From the NCBI GenBank assembly GCA_003661865.1, contig QMWY01000080.1, positions 1 through 6,011 on the forward strand: a DNA stretch of 6,011 nucleotides, written 5' to 3'. The DNA comes from Thermoprotei archaeon. GTDB lineage: Archaea > Thermoproteota > Thermoprotei_A > Sulfolobales > Ignisphaeraceae. The first letter of the stretch is position 1; each line of letters opens with the position of its first letter. Shown piece by piece: positions 1 to 5,509 of this stretch. Below the pieces are notes generated by a model. That model saw nothing but the letters and a program-made list of their open reading frames with translations, was not told the origin of the DNA and did not search any database. Position numbers and translations under genes: made by a program.

Positions 1-609
1 CCCCGGCGCCGCTGGAACAACCCCGAACCTCTTCATGTAGTCCTCAACGCCCCTAGCCACCCTCACCTCAGCCCCCAGCTCTAGCGAGGCGAGCGCCCTG
101 GCAGGACCCGTGAGCTCACCGGGCTTGCCCACGCGTTCTATACCGGCGCCCCGTTTATACAGCAGAACCTCTTTCTCCACGGTGACGGTGGGGGCTATGT
201 GGCGCGATAGCTCGGCTAGGGGGTGTCCGTAGCACCTAAGCTCAAACTCCTTGTACCACCCGAAGGGAGCCCGGTGCACCCTGTAGCCCCTGCTACTAAG
301 CTCGTGCTCAACAGCCCGCAGCACCTCCATAGCCACGCTGGGCGGTGCTAGCGATGGTGAGAGGTGGGCGTAGGGGTAGAGGACAACCGTGTCCACCCCA
401 AGCCTGCTAGCAACACCCGATATCTCCTCAGCTGCACGCCTAGCAACCTCCTGTGGTGACTCCTTGTCCTGCTCCTCAACCGTTGTGAATGCTACCAGCA
501 CGTTCTCGTAGGACCCGCCCGAATCTGGCTGAACCTCCTCCGCCTCCTTTAAGGCCCTCTTGGTGGTCTTGTAGCTGAAGCTCTTCGCGTGGATCAGCAG
601 GATTCGCAG
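1..609 (-). CDS. thrS: Threonyl-tRNA synthetase, archaeal editing domain (5' part, runs off left edge)
   Basis: The 203 visible codons encode the archaeal ThrRS N-terminal editing domain, a D-aminoacyl-tRNA-deacylase-like fold that hydrolyses Ser-tRNA(Thr) in the cytoplasm. The opening RILLIHAKSFSYK is the typical first strand. H82 (in YPYAHL), Y119-K120 (in FGWYKEF) and E133 (in HPLAELSR) correspond, shifted by one, to active-site residues known in the Pyrococcus abyssi domain (H83, Y120, K121, E134). After about residue 143 comes a linker or next domain that I do not recognise, so it is undecided whether this is full-length ThrRS or the stand-alone editing protein (ThrRS-ed) known in several crenarchaea. 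The start appears to be CTG at 609-607: an in-frame TGA lies at 618-616, a GGTGA Shine-Dalgarno at 620-616 is six bases upstream, and the next GTG would delete the first strand. Transcribed divergently from radA. Confidence 0.9.
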   Translation of the reverse strand, partial: MRILLIHAKSFSYKTTKRALKEAEEVQPDSGGSYENVLVAFTTVEEQDKESPQEVARRAAEEISGVASRLGVDTVVLYPYAHLSPSLAPPSVAMEVLRAVEHELSSRGYRVHRAPFGWYKEFELRCYGHPLAELSRHIAPTVTVEKEVLLYKRGAGIERVGKPGELTGPARALASLELGAEVRVARGVEDYMKRFGVVPAAPG

Positions 610-615
610 AGGCGT

Positions 616-620
616 TCACC
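616..620 (-). promoter_or_regulatory. Shine-Dalgarno GGTGA that points to a CTG start
   Basis: On the minus strand GGTGA ends six bases before CTG (609-607). Its TGA is itself an in-frame stop, so translation of the ThrRS editing domain cannot begin further upstream. Spacing and sequence fit the other ribosome binding sites in this window. Confidence 0.6.
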
Positions 621-656
621 CAGGAGGTGGTGGGGTCACGCGTAAAAAGCATCTGC

Positions 657-666
657 GCTTATTAGA
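657..666 (-). promoter_or_regulatory. Possible TATA box for the ThrRS gene
   Basis: The minus strand reads TCTAATAAGC here. Transcription starting about 25 bases downstream would give a leader of about 25 bases that includes the GGTGA ribosome binding site. The match to an archaeal TATA box is moderate and there is no obvious BRE, so this is tentative. Confidence 0.3.
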
Positions 667-678
667 GCCTCTACCAAA

Positions 679-691
679 CCGAAACTTTCGG
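679..691. repeat. 13-bp inverted repeat between divergent ThrRS gene and radA
   Basis: CCGAAA-C-TTTCGG is a perfect 6-bp inverted repeat around one central base. It lies between the two divergent start codons, about 70 bases from each, where a shared operator or promoter element could sit. No regulator is known to me for this motif, and a 6-bp arm can occur by chance. Confidence 0.35.
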
Positions 692-754
692 GTATGTGCA
701 GGAGGGGATAAGTAGCCTCCTATGCCCAACCCATATACAGAGGTAGTGGTAGCC

Positions 755-1711
755 ATGTCTGAACAGCGTAGGAGACCGAGCTCCCTAGAGGAGCTGGGCC
801 TATCCAGCACCATAGTTAGGAAGCTGCGGGACGCCGGCATAGGCACGGTTGAGGCCCTAGCGGTCGCCAACGCCTCTGAGCTCAGCCAGATCCTGGGCAT
901 GCCCATAACCACCGTGCAGCGCATGATCAACGCGGCTAGGAGTGCGCTGAACCTGGGGTTCAAAACAGCGCTGGAGCTGAAGAAGGAGCGCATGTCCCTG
1001 CCCAAGATAACTACGGGGAGCCGCAACTTGGACAACCTGCTGGGCGGCGGTGTCGAGGTCAAGAACATGACGGAGTTCTTCGGGGAGTTCGGCAGCGGCA
1101 AGACCCAGATATGCCACCAGCTATCCGTAAACGTACAGCTGCCGCCCGAGAAGGGTGGGCTGGGTAAGAAGGCTGTGTACATAGATACCGAGGGGACCTT
1201 CAGGTGGGAGAGGATCGAGGCTATGGCGCGGACCCTGGGGCTCGACCCGGACCAGGTGATGGAGAACATACTCTACGTAAGGGCTGTTAGCAGCGACCAC
1301 CAGATGGCGATCGTCGAGGAGCTCCAGAACATAATAGCCAAGGAGAACATAGGGCTCGTGGTCGTGGACTCGGTAACAGGGCACTTCAGGGCCGAGTACC
1401 CGGGTAGGGAGAACCTAGCTGCAAGGCAGCAGAAGCTGAACAAGCACCTCCACCAGCTGGCATCCCTCGCAGAGCTGTTCAACGTAGCTGTGGTCATAAC
1501 GAACCAGGTAATGGCTAGGCCCGACGTGTTCTACGGAGACCCGACCATGGCTGTGGGAGGCCACGTGCTCTACCACACACCAGGTGTGAGGGTGTACCTG
1601 AAGAAGAGCCGCGGAAGCAGGAGGATAGCACGCATAGTCGACGCGCCCCACCTGCCGGAGAGCGAGACCGTGTTCGTGATAACGGACGAGGGTATCAGGG
1701 ACCCTGAGTAG
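755..1711 (+). CDS. radA: DNA repair and recombination protein RadA
   Basis: Archaeal RecA/Rad51-family recombinase (318 residues, the usual size). It forms ATP-dependent filaments on single-stranded DNA and performs strand exchange in homologous repair. Residues 11-65 form the N-terminal helix-hairpin-helix domain. The FxxA polymerisation motif is F69-K-T-A72. Walker A is GEFGSGKTQ (110-118), with K116 binding phosphate, and Walker B is LVVVDS (201-206). The DNA-binding loops are recognisable: L1 around 212-225 (EYPGREN) and L2 at 251-270 (from QVMARPD to AVGGH). The C-terminus is normal. Start: I chose ATG at 755, giving MSEQRRRPSSLEELG, because GAGGT (740-744) lies ten bases upstream and eukaryal/archaeal homologues begin close to the hairpin domain. 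An in-frame ATG at 722 would add 11 residues and has only a distant GGAGG (701-705). No intein is present. Confidence 0.97.
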   Translation: MSEQRRRPSSLEELGLSSTIVRKLRDAGIGTVEALAVANASELSQILGMPITTVQRMINAARSALNLGFKTALELKKERMSLPKITTGSRNLDNLLGGGVEVKNMTEFFGEFGSGKTQICHQLSVNVQLPPEKGGLGKKAVYIDTEGTFRWERIEAMARTLGLDPDQVMENILYVRAVSSDHQMAIVEELQNIIAKENIGLVVVDSVTGHFRAEYPGRENLAARQQKLNKHLHQLASLAELFNVAVVITNQVMARPDVFYGDPTMAVGGHVLYHTPGVRVYLKKSRGSRRIARIVDAPHLPESETVFVITDEGIRDPE

Positions 1712-1753
1712 GGCTGGGCGCGCGGCACACCTATTCAAATCCAAAGAGATGTG

Positions 1754-1761
1754 TTTTAGAA
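1754..1761 (+). promoter_or_regulatory. Possible TATA box for the prepilin peptidase gene
   Basis: TTTTAGAA lies in the 83-base gap after radA, about 35-40 bases before the TTG start. A transcript starting near 1782 would carry a very short leader with GTGGT as a weak ribosome binding site. The match is loose. Confidence 0.25.
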
Positions 1762-1794
1762 GCACCGTTCGCGATAGCGTAGTGGTCGAAAGAC

Positions 1795-2544
1795 TTGTGG
1801 CTCGACTACCTAAGGGCAGCGGTCCTCCTAGTAACACTAGCGGTTGCAGGGCTATACGACTGGAGGTACAGGGAGATCCCTGTTAGGCTATGGGCACCCG
1901 CGCTGATCATAGGCGTGGCGATCGACGGCTACTGCTACCTCAGCTCATGCCTTAGCGTAGCGTACCTAGGGTTCTCCGGCGCTATAGCGGGCGTGGTTGC
2001 CATAATGGCTTTCCTAGGCGCGGTGGGGGGCGCCGATATGCTCGCCTCCATAGCCATAGCGGTGCTCCTACCCGAGCCCCCTGCGCTTCCATGGCTCCGG
2101 GGGGTGCTGCCCCCGATAGTTACGCTCCTGCTCTACTACGGCGTGGCGAGCCTAGCTCTCGTGCTCAGGAATGTGGTGGCCAACCTGCTAAGCCCTGAAG
2201 CTGTGAGGAGTGTTAATGCACCTCTGTCGAGGAAGTTCCTGTTGCTGATCTCAGCGCGCCCTATGAGGGTATCGGACTTCCTTAGAACTAGGTTCTACTA
2301 CCCCCTATACGTACCCAGGGTGCTGAGCAGGGCGATGTTCGGTATCGAAGAGGACGATGCTGTGTGGAGGGAGAGGCTGAGGAGAATGGTCAGCGACGGG
2401 GTTCTCAACCCCGATGATTTCGTGCTGGCTACGTGGGGCATACCCACGGTGACGATGCTCGCCGTATCGCTGGCGCTCTACCTCGTCGTTGGGGACCTAC
2501 CAGTCCTAAAGGTTTTAGAGTTACTGCTCAGAACGAGGCTGTAG
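1795..2544 (+). CDS. pibD: Class III prepilin/archaellin signal peptidase (PibD/FlaK type, A24 family)
   Basis: Integral membrane aspartyl protease (249 residues) expected to cleave class III signal peptides of type IV pilin-like precursors, such as archaellins and substrate-binding pilins, on the cytoplasmic side. The two catalytic aspartates are visible: D22 in the motif YDWRYREIP just after the first membrane helix, and D81 in GGAD. Their positions almost match Asp23 and Asp80 of Sulfolobus PibD. GGAD lacks the second glycine of the bacterial GxGD motif but fits the GxHyD form described for archaeal enzymes. Membrane segments lie near 5-21, 34-48, 55-76, 80-94, 105-128 and 213-233, separated by a cytoplasmic loop of about 80 residues. 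The TTG start is the first possible one after an in-frame TAG at 1780. No pilin or archaellum genes are adjacent, so it probably serves several remote loci. Confidence 0.9.
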   Translation: MWLDYLRAAVLLVTLAVAGLYDWRYREIPVRLWAPALIIGVAIDGYCYLSSCLSVAYLGFSGAIAGVVAIMAFLGAVGGADMLASIAIAVLLPEPPALPWLRGVLPPIVTLLLYYGVASLALVLRNVVANLLSPEAVRSVNAPLSRKFLLLISARPMRVSDFLRTRFYYPLYVPRVLSRAMFGIEEDDAVWRERLRRMVSDGVLNPDDFVLATWGIPTVTMLAVSLALYLVVGDLPVLKVLELLLRTRL

Positions 2545-2578
2545 AGAGGAATAGACCTACCTCCCGGGGTAGCGGGGA

Positions 2579-3082
2579 TTGGTGTACAGAGGGATACTAT
2601 GGGCCCCCTGGAGAATGAGCTACATCAGGAGCTCCGCGGGGAAGCCCGAGAAGTGCATCTTCTGCGAAGCCCTTAGCAGTGATGACGATAAGCACTACGT
2701 AGTCTACAGGTCTAGACACAGCATAGCCATGCTGAACCTCTACCCCTACAACACCGCCCACGTAATGGTCGCGCCCAAGAGGCACGTACCCTCCATAGAG
2801 CTGCTAAGCAATGAGGAGATGCTGGACCTGTGGAGAACAGTAAGTATAGTAATGAAGGCTATACGCCTAGAGTACTCCCCACACGGATTCAACATAGGGA
2901 TAAACATAGGAAGGGTCGCGGGCGCGGGTATCGAGCACCACGTACATGTACACGTGGTTCCGCGGTGGAACGGCGATACCAACTTCATGCCCGTGGTAAG
3001 CGGGGTAAAGGTGATGCCCGAGGACCTCAGGAGCACGTGGCTGAGGATAAGAAGCGCAATCCAGAAGGTGCTTAGCACTTGA
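2579..3082 (+). CDS. HIT-family protein, Ap4A phosphorylase-like
   Basis: Histidine-triad protein (167 residues), a soluble nucleotide phosphorylase or hydrolase. The signature H121-V-H123-V-H125-V-V is followed by PRWNGDTNFMPV, and H123, the middle histidine, is the expected nucleophile. The N-terminal LWAPWRMSYI segment, the NLYPYNTAHVMVAPKRHV core strand and the GAGIEHH stretch together resemble the actinobacterial and archaeal branch that includes mycobacterial Rv2613c, a diadenosine tetraphosphate phosphorylase. C26-x-x-C29 is the cysteine pair found in zinc-containing HIT proteins. The assignment to Ap4A is inference from this branch. The start is TTG at 2579 or GTG at 2582, with GGGGT at 2566-2570 eight bases before TTG; LWAPW must be included in either case. 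It follows the prepilin peptidase by 34 bases and may be cotranscribed, with no evident functional link. Confidence 0.9.
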   Translation: MVYRGILWAPWRMSYIRSSAGKPEKCIFCEALSSDDDKHYVVYRSRHSIAMLNLYPYNTAHVMVAPKRHVPSIELLSNEEMLDLWRTVSIVMKAIRLEYSPHGFNIGINIGRVAGAGIEHHVHVHVVPRWNGDTNFMPVVSGVKVMPEDLRSTWLRIRSAIQKVLST

Positions 3083-3176
3083 CGGTCATTAAAGCCCACC
3101 ACCTGCATCACTGCGCATTGAGGCGCTCAGATACGGCCGCAGCAATCATCCCATACGACATGTCTAGGGGAGCAGA

Positions 3177-3185
3177 GTATATAGT
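3177..3185 (+). promoter_or_regulatory. TATA box upstream of the two-helix membrane protein gene
   Basis: GTATATAGT is a strong archaeal TATA element in the 167-base spacer after the HIT gene. Transcription would begin near 3205-3210, leaving a leader of about 40-45 bases ending in the GAGGT ribosome binding site (3236-3240). It indicates that the downstream gene is transcribed on its own. I see no small gene in the spacer. Confidence 0.55.
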
Positions 3186-3249
3186 CATTATTACTAGAGG
3201 ATCACATCGGTGGGCGGAGGCCAGGGCCCATTCCAGAGGTTACGCGTAG

Positions 3250-3831
3250 ATGACGAATAGCAGCGATGTTGATGAGGTTGAGCTCACCTCTACACGTCTA
3301 CTAGAGCTTGTACTCTCTAAGCTTGGGCTTGAACTTGAGGAGGTGCCGCCTCCATGCATAGATAAGGTGGTTACCGACGAAGACTTCAGGAAGGCCATCA
3401 CGGTGTATGAGAACATACGCGAGGTTAGGGCCAGGCTCAAGAGGTATGAGAATAGGTTGCGGAGGAGCAGCAGGATATCGAAGCTGCTTCTAGCAGTCGA
3501 GATAGGCGTTGCCGTGCCCCTGAGCTACGTGTACTACCTGATAATAAACGAGTTGAGGAGGTACCTAAGCGCCGTATGTAGCGTAGCCCCTGTATGCCCG
3601 CCCGCAACCCTTATGCAGGTGGTGTCCGTTGCCGTGCTAGCGGCGCTCGTGATATACGTCCCCCTCGCCCTCGCTGTGCACAGAACCCTGTCGGTTACCA
3701 AGAGCTACCGCAACGCTGTTGATACGCAGAAGGAGGTGCTCAACGACCTGAGCCATGAGCTCGAGAGGCTCGTGTCTAGGCTATCGCTATCGCTACGCGA
3801 CTGCGTCGAGACGTGGAGGGACACCTTCTGA
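3250..3831 (+). CDS. Two-helix membrane protein with coiled-coil flanks, function unknown
   Basis: I do not recognise this 193-residue protein. Residues 1-55 are acidic and helical. Residues 56-76 are rich in Arg/Lys (including RLRRSSR) and lead into a first membrane helix at about 78-99. A loop of about 20 residues carries C110 and C116, and the second membrane helix is about 122-144. The C-terminal 45 residues (VDTQKEVLNDLSHELERLVSRL) look like a coiled coil. By the positive-inside rule both termini should face the cytoplasm and the short cysteine-containing loop the outside; the two cysteines could form a disulfide. ATG is well supported by GAGGT nine bases upstream, and a TATA box precedes it. 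Its 3' end is 41 bases from the convergent phosphodiesterase gene. Codon use matches its neighbours, so it appears native. A scaffold or sensor role is possible but unproven. Confidence 0.8.
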   Translation: MTNSSDVDEVELTSTRLLELVLSKLGLELEEVPPPCIDKVVTDEDFRKAITVYENIREVRARLKRYENRLRRSSRISKLLLAVEIGVAVPLSYVYYLIINELRRYLSAVCSVAPVCPPATLMQVVSVAVLAALVIYVPLALAVHRTLSVTKSYRNAVDTQKEVLNDLSHELERLVSRLSLSLRDCVETWRDTF

Positions 3832-3872
3832 AGCATAAGGCTGGTGCCGCCCCGCTACCTCAAACAGGCTAA

Positions 3873-4589
3873 TTATAACGTTGAGCTCTTAACGCCCCCT
3901 GTAAGCAGCGCCGACCTTATCTCGAGGAAATCCGTGAAGAAACCATCGACGCCGTAGCTTAGCTGGCGCCTCGCCTCCTCGAGGTCGTTGACAACCCATG
4001 TGATCACCTTTATACCCAGCCTATGCGCCTTGCTGACGAGCTCTGAGGTTACGACGTTGTGGCGTAGGAGCAGGACGTCTATGCCTAGCGACGACGCGTC
4101 CCTTATGGCCGTCGACCTGCGGAAGGTGTAGAGCGCTGTTGCTACACGGGGGAGCAGCTGCCTAAACCTCCTGATAACTCGTGGCAGGAACGAGGCTACC
4201 ACGACGTTTTCGTAGCCCCGCGAGCTGAGGATCTTAGCTATGCTATCCTCGTGTCCCGGGTCCTTCACGTCGAGTATGAGCAGTACGCGCCCCGCTACGG
4301 CATCCATAACCTCCTCGAGGGTTGGTATGGGCTCGCGCCCGAACACCCTGACGCGCTTCAGCTCCTCAAGCCTCATCTCACTTACGCTCCTGCTGATCCC
4401 CGCCACCCTTCTCAGGTCGCTGTCGTGTATAACCACGGGGACCCCCTCCGCCGAGAACCTTATGTCTATCTCGACACCATCGGCTCCCAGCTCTATCGCC
4501 TTTAGGACGGCTTTGAGGGTGTTCTCGGGTTCGTAGCGACTGGCCCCCCTATGCGCTATTACCATGAAGCGCCTATTGGTCGGAGCCAC
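3873..4589 (-). CDS. ugpQ: Glycerophosphodiester phosphodiesterase (GDPD family)
   Basis: A TIM-barrel enzyme (238 residues, complete) that hydrolyses glycerophosphodiesters to glycerol phosphate and an alcohol, in lipid head-group turnover. No signal peptide is visible, so it should be cytoplasmic. The family motifs occur in order: IAHRG (H13, R14), PENT (E22, N23), GVEIDI (E40 and D42, metal ligands), VIHDSDLRR (H55, catalytic) and LDVK (D107, K109), ending with TWVVND and GVDGFFTD. In most relatives the fourth motif reads E-x-K; here the metal-binding glutamate is replaced by D107, a conservative change. The GTG start at 4589 is preferred because AGGTG (4598-4602) lies eight bases upstream; ATG at 4565 would shorten the protein by eight residues and has a poorer site. 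In an archaeon the natural substrate could be glycerol-1-phosphate-based diesters, which the sequence cannot decide. Confidence 0.92.
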   Translation of the reverse strand: MAPTNRRFMVIAHRGASRYEPENTLKAVLKAIELGADGVEIDIRFSAEGVPVVIHDSDLRRVAGISRSVSEMRLEELKRVRVFGREPIPTLEEVMDAVAGRVLLILDVKDPGHEDSIAKILSSRGYENVVVASFLPRVIRRFRQLLPRVATALYTFRRSTAIRDASSLGIDVLLLRHNVVTSELVSKAHRLGIKVITWVVNDLEEARRQLSYGVDGFFTDFLEIRSALLTGGVKSSTL

Positions 4590-4597
4590 CCGGTCAA

Positions 4598-4602
4598 CAC
4601 CT
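4598..4602 (-). promoter_or_regulatory. Shine-Dalgarno AGGTG choosing the GTG start of the phosphodiesterase gene
   Basis: AGGTG on the minus strand lies eight bases before GTG (4589-4587). The alternative ATG at 4565 has only a weak AGG upstream. This supports the longer protein. Confidence 0.55.
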
Positions 4603-4654
4603 GCGTACTCTATCTGCGGTGGCGGAGTGCAGGGCTGTTACCACTTTCTCCCAC

Positions 4655-4668
4655 AGGGATATATCCCT
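4655..4668 (-). promoter_or_regulatory. Palindromic TATA element upstream of the phosphodiesterase gene
   Basis: AGGGATATATCCCT is a perfect 14-bp palindrome with a TATA core, in the 90-base gap between the SecB-like gene and the phosphodiesterase gene. On the minus strand it would place a transcript start near 4635-4640, about 45-50 bases before the GTG. The symmetry could allow a dimeric regulator to cover the TATA box. A hairpin terminator is unlikely because there is no loop and no T-run. Confidence 0.5.
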
Positions 4669-4679
4669 TACACCGTACG

Positions 4680-5081
4680 CTAGACATGGTACTCGGTACC
4701 CCGGAACTCCCGCCTCTGCGACGAGGGTGGTACACACGGCGTTGGGAGCCCAAGCTCGCGGGCGAGCAGCGACACCAGAGCCATTACGTAGCTGTAGACG
4801 AAGCCCGCCACGTTGCTCGGCACCTTCTTCTCCTTGAACAGCTTCTCGAGCTCCTCACCCTCCTTCGCGTTAACCGGGGTCACGGTGCAGCTGCCCTTAA
4901 CGCTTATGGAGGCTATAGGGGGGTTGACGTCGAGCTTCACCACGTAGCTTAGCACGTACCTATCCCCCTCCCTCTTACCCTGGCTGAACATCATCGAGAC
5001 GTTCATCTGCATGATCGCGACGGGTTCGAAGCTGAATCTCTCGGCCTTTACGGACTCTACCCTTACGGATATGTGGGGCAC
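4680..5081 (-). CDS. SecB-like protein (putative chaperone fold)
   Basis: The 133-residue protein has the order of elements typical of SecB. It starts with a strand VRVESVKAERFSFEP (7-20), comparable to the SecB opening with its SFE-P segment. Strands follow at about 25-33, 41-52 and 56-69, then a charged helix (72-87), then PSNVAGFVYSYVMALVSLLA with RELGLPTPCVPP, matching the SecB pattern of an aligned P-N, a long helix, a G-x-P turn and an L/V-x-P end. SecB is a cytosolic chaperone holding unfolded precursors; it is rare in archaea, with MJ0357 one described relative. The function here is inference. I place the start at GTG 5081, which overlaps the preceding stop (TAGTG) and has GGGGGTG six bases upstream; GTG at 5090 would add three residues but lacks a spaced ribosome binding site. 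It is translationally coupled to the upstream 111-residue gene. Confidence 0.7.
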   Translation of the reverse strand: MPHISVRVESVKAERFSFEPVAIMQMNVSMMFSQGKREGDRYVLSYVVKLDVNPPIASISVKGSCTVTPVNAKEGEELEKLFKEKKVPSNVAGFVYSYVMALVSLLARELGLPTPCVPPSSQRREFRGTEYHV

Positions 5082-5416
5082 TACACCCACCCCCGGCTAA
5101 GCATATCGATGTTGCGCTTCGTGTGGAGCACGAGGACCAGTGATGCAACCCCTTCCACTGGGGAGCGCCACCTGAACAACAGGCTCCTCCCCATATCGAC
5201 AACGGCCCTCCTGAGGGTCTCGATAGAGGGGTCGCCCTCGATGATCTCGAAACCCCTGCAGAATCTTGCCATGGCATCCCCCAGCTCCTTCCCGAGGACG
5301 GCGAGCCTCCTGCAGTCCCCGATGTACCTAGCGATCCTATCGAGGAGGTCGTCCTCATCGGCGCCGTAGATAGCGAACCCCTCGAGCATCTCGAGAAGGC
5401 TCTCCAGCTCCGCCAA
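5081..5416 (-). CDS. Small helical protein, function unknown, coupled to SecB-like gene
   Basis: A 111-residue protein that I do not recognise. It appears all-helical: an acidic N-terminal helix (MAELESLLEMLEGFAIYG), a charged segment DEDDLLDRIARYIGDCRRLAVLGKEL (in part 20-45), a middle stretch GFEIIEGDPSIETLRRAVVDM, and a C-terminal hydrophobic helix EGVASLVLVLHTKRNIDML (88-106). There is no signal peptide or convincing membrane span. The TTG start at 5416 is preceded by GGGT eight bases upstream and a TATA-like element at 5449-5456; ATG at codon 10 is an alternative. The stop codon shares its last base with the GTG of the SecB-like gene, so the two are probably made together and may work together. 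Codon use is like that of the neighbours, supporting a real gene. Confidence 0.75.
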   Translation of the reverse strand: MAELESLLEMLEGFAIYGADEDDLLDRIARYIGDCRRLAVLGKELGDAMARFCRGFEIIEGDPSIETLRRAVVDMGRSLLFRWRSPVEGVASLVLVLHTKRNIDMLSRGWV

Positions 5417-5448
5417 TAGCTGCTACCCGGTAGATAGTGCGTTAGGGG

Positions 5449-5456
5449 GATTAATG
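5449..5456 (-). promoter_or_regulatory. TATA-like element for the 111-residue/SecB-like operon
   Basis: The minus strand reads CATTAATC, with an ATTAAT core. A transcript start about 25 bases downstream (near 5427) would give a leader of about ten bases, typical of crenarchaeal first genes. It shares a 93-base divergent region with the promoter of the plus-strand gene. Confidence 0.4.
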
Positions 5457-5468
5457 AAGCGTGTGATG

Positions 5469-5476
5469 CTTAATAG
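5469..5476 (+). promoter_or_regulatory. TATA-like element for the 109-residue gene
   Basis: CTTAATAG lies about 40 bases before the ATG at 5510. Transcription would begin near 5498, just at the AGGTG ribosome binding site (5497-5501), so the leader would be very short. Confidence 0.4.
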
Positions 5477-5509
5477 CTCAGGGCGCGAGCTGCAGTAGGT
5501 GCTCTGGCT

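Noticed and set aside
1712..1794. A small RNA or tRNA in the gap after radA.
   Set aside because: No paired stem, box motif or conserved loop can be found in these 83 bases.
616..1837. Long minus-strand reading frames opposite radA.
   Set aside because: They are reverse-strand images of a GC-rich, strongly conserved gene, with no ribosome binding sites or protein-like sequence.
2937..2958. Near-palindrome ACCACGTACATGT followed by ACACGTGGT.
   Set aside because: It lies in the HIT active-site motif and follows from alternating His and Val codons (CAC/CAT and GTA/GTG).
3086..3152. Possible C/D-box guide RNA on the minus strand: GGGATGA (C), CTGA (D'), GTGATGC (C') and ATGA (D), all separated by 15 bases.
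   Set aside because: Only D' matches its consensus exactly; the other three boxes each have a mismatch, the D'-C' spacing is longer than usual and no terminal stem is visible. A scan for guide matches to rRNA would decide.
4240..4952. Plus-strand reading frames of 72-133 residues opposite the phosphodiesterase and SecB-like genes.
   Set aside because: Their composition (rich in Ser, Arg, Pro, His) is typical of antisense frames, and the minus strand carries clear protein families.
5022..5040. GGGTTCGAAGC resembling a tRNA T-loop.
   Set aside because: It is inside the SecB-like gene, with no matching acceptor or anticodon stem.
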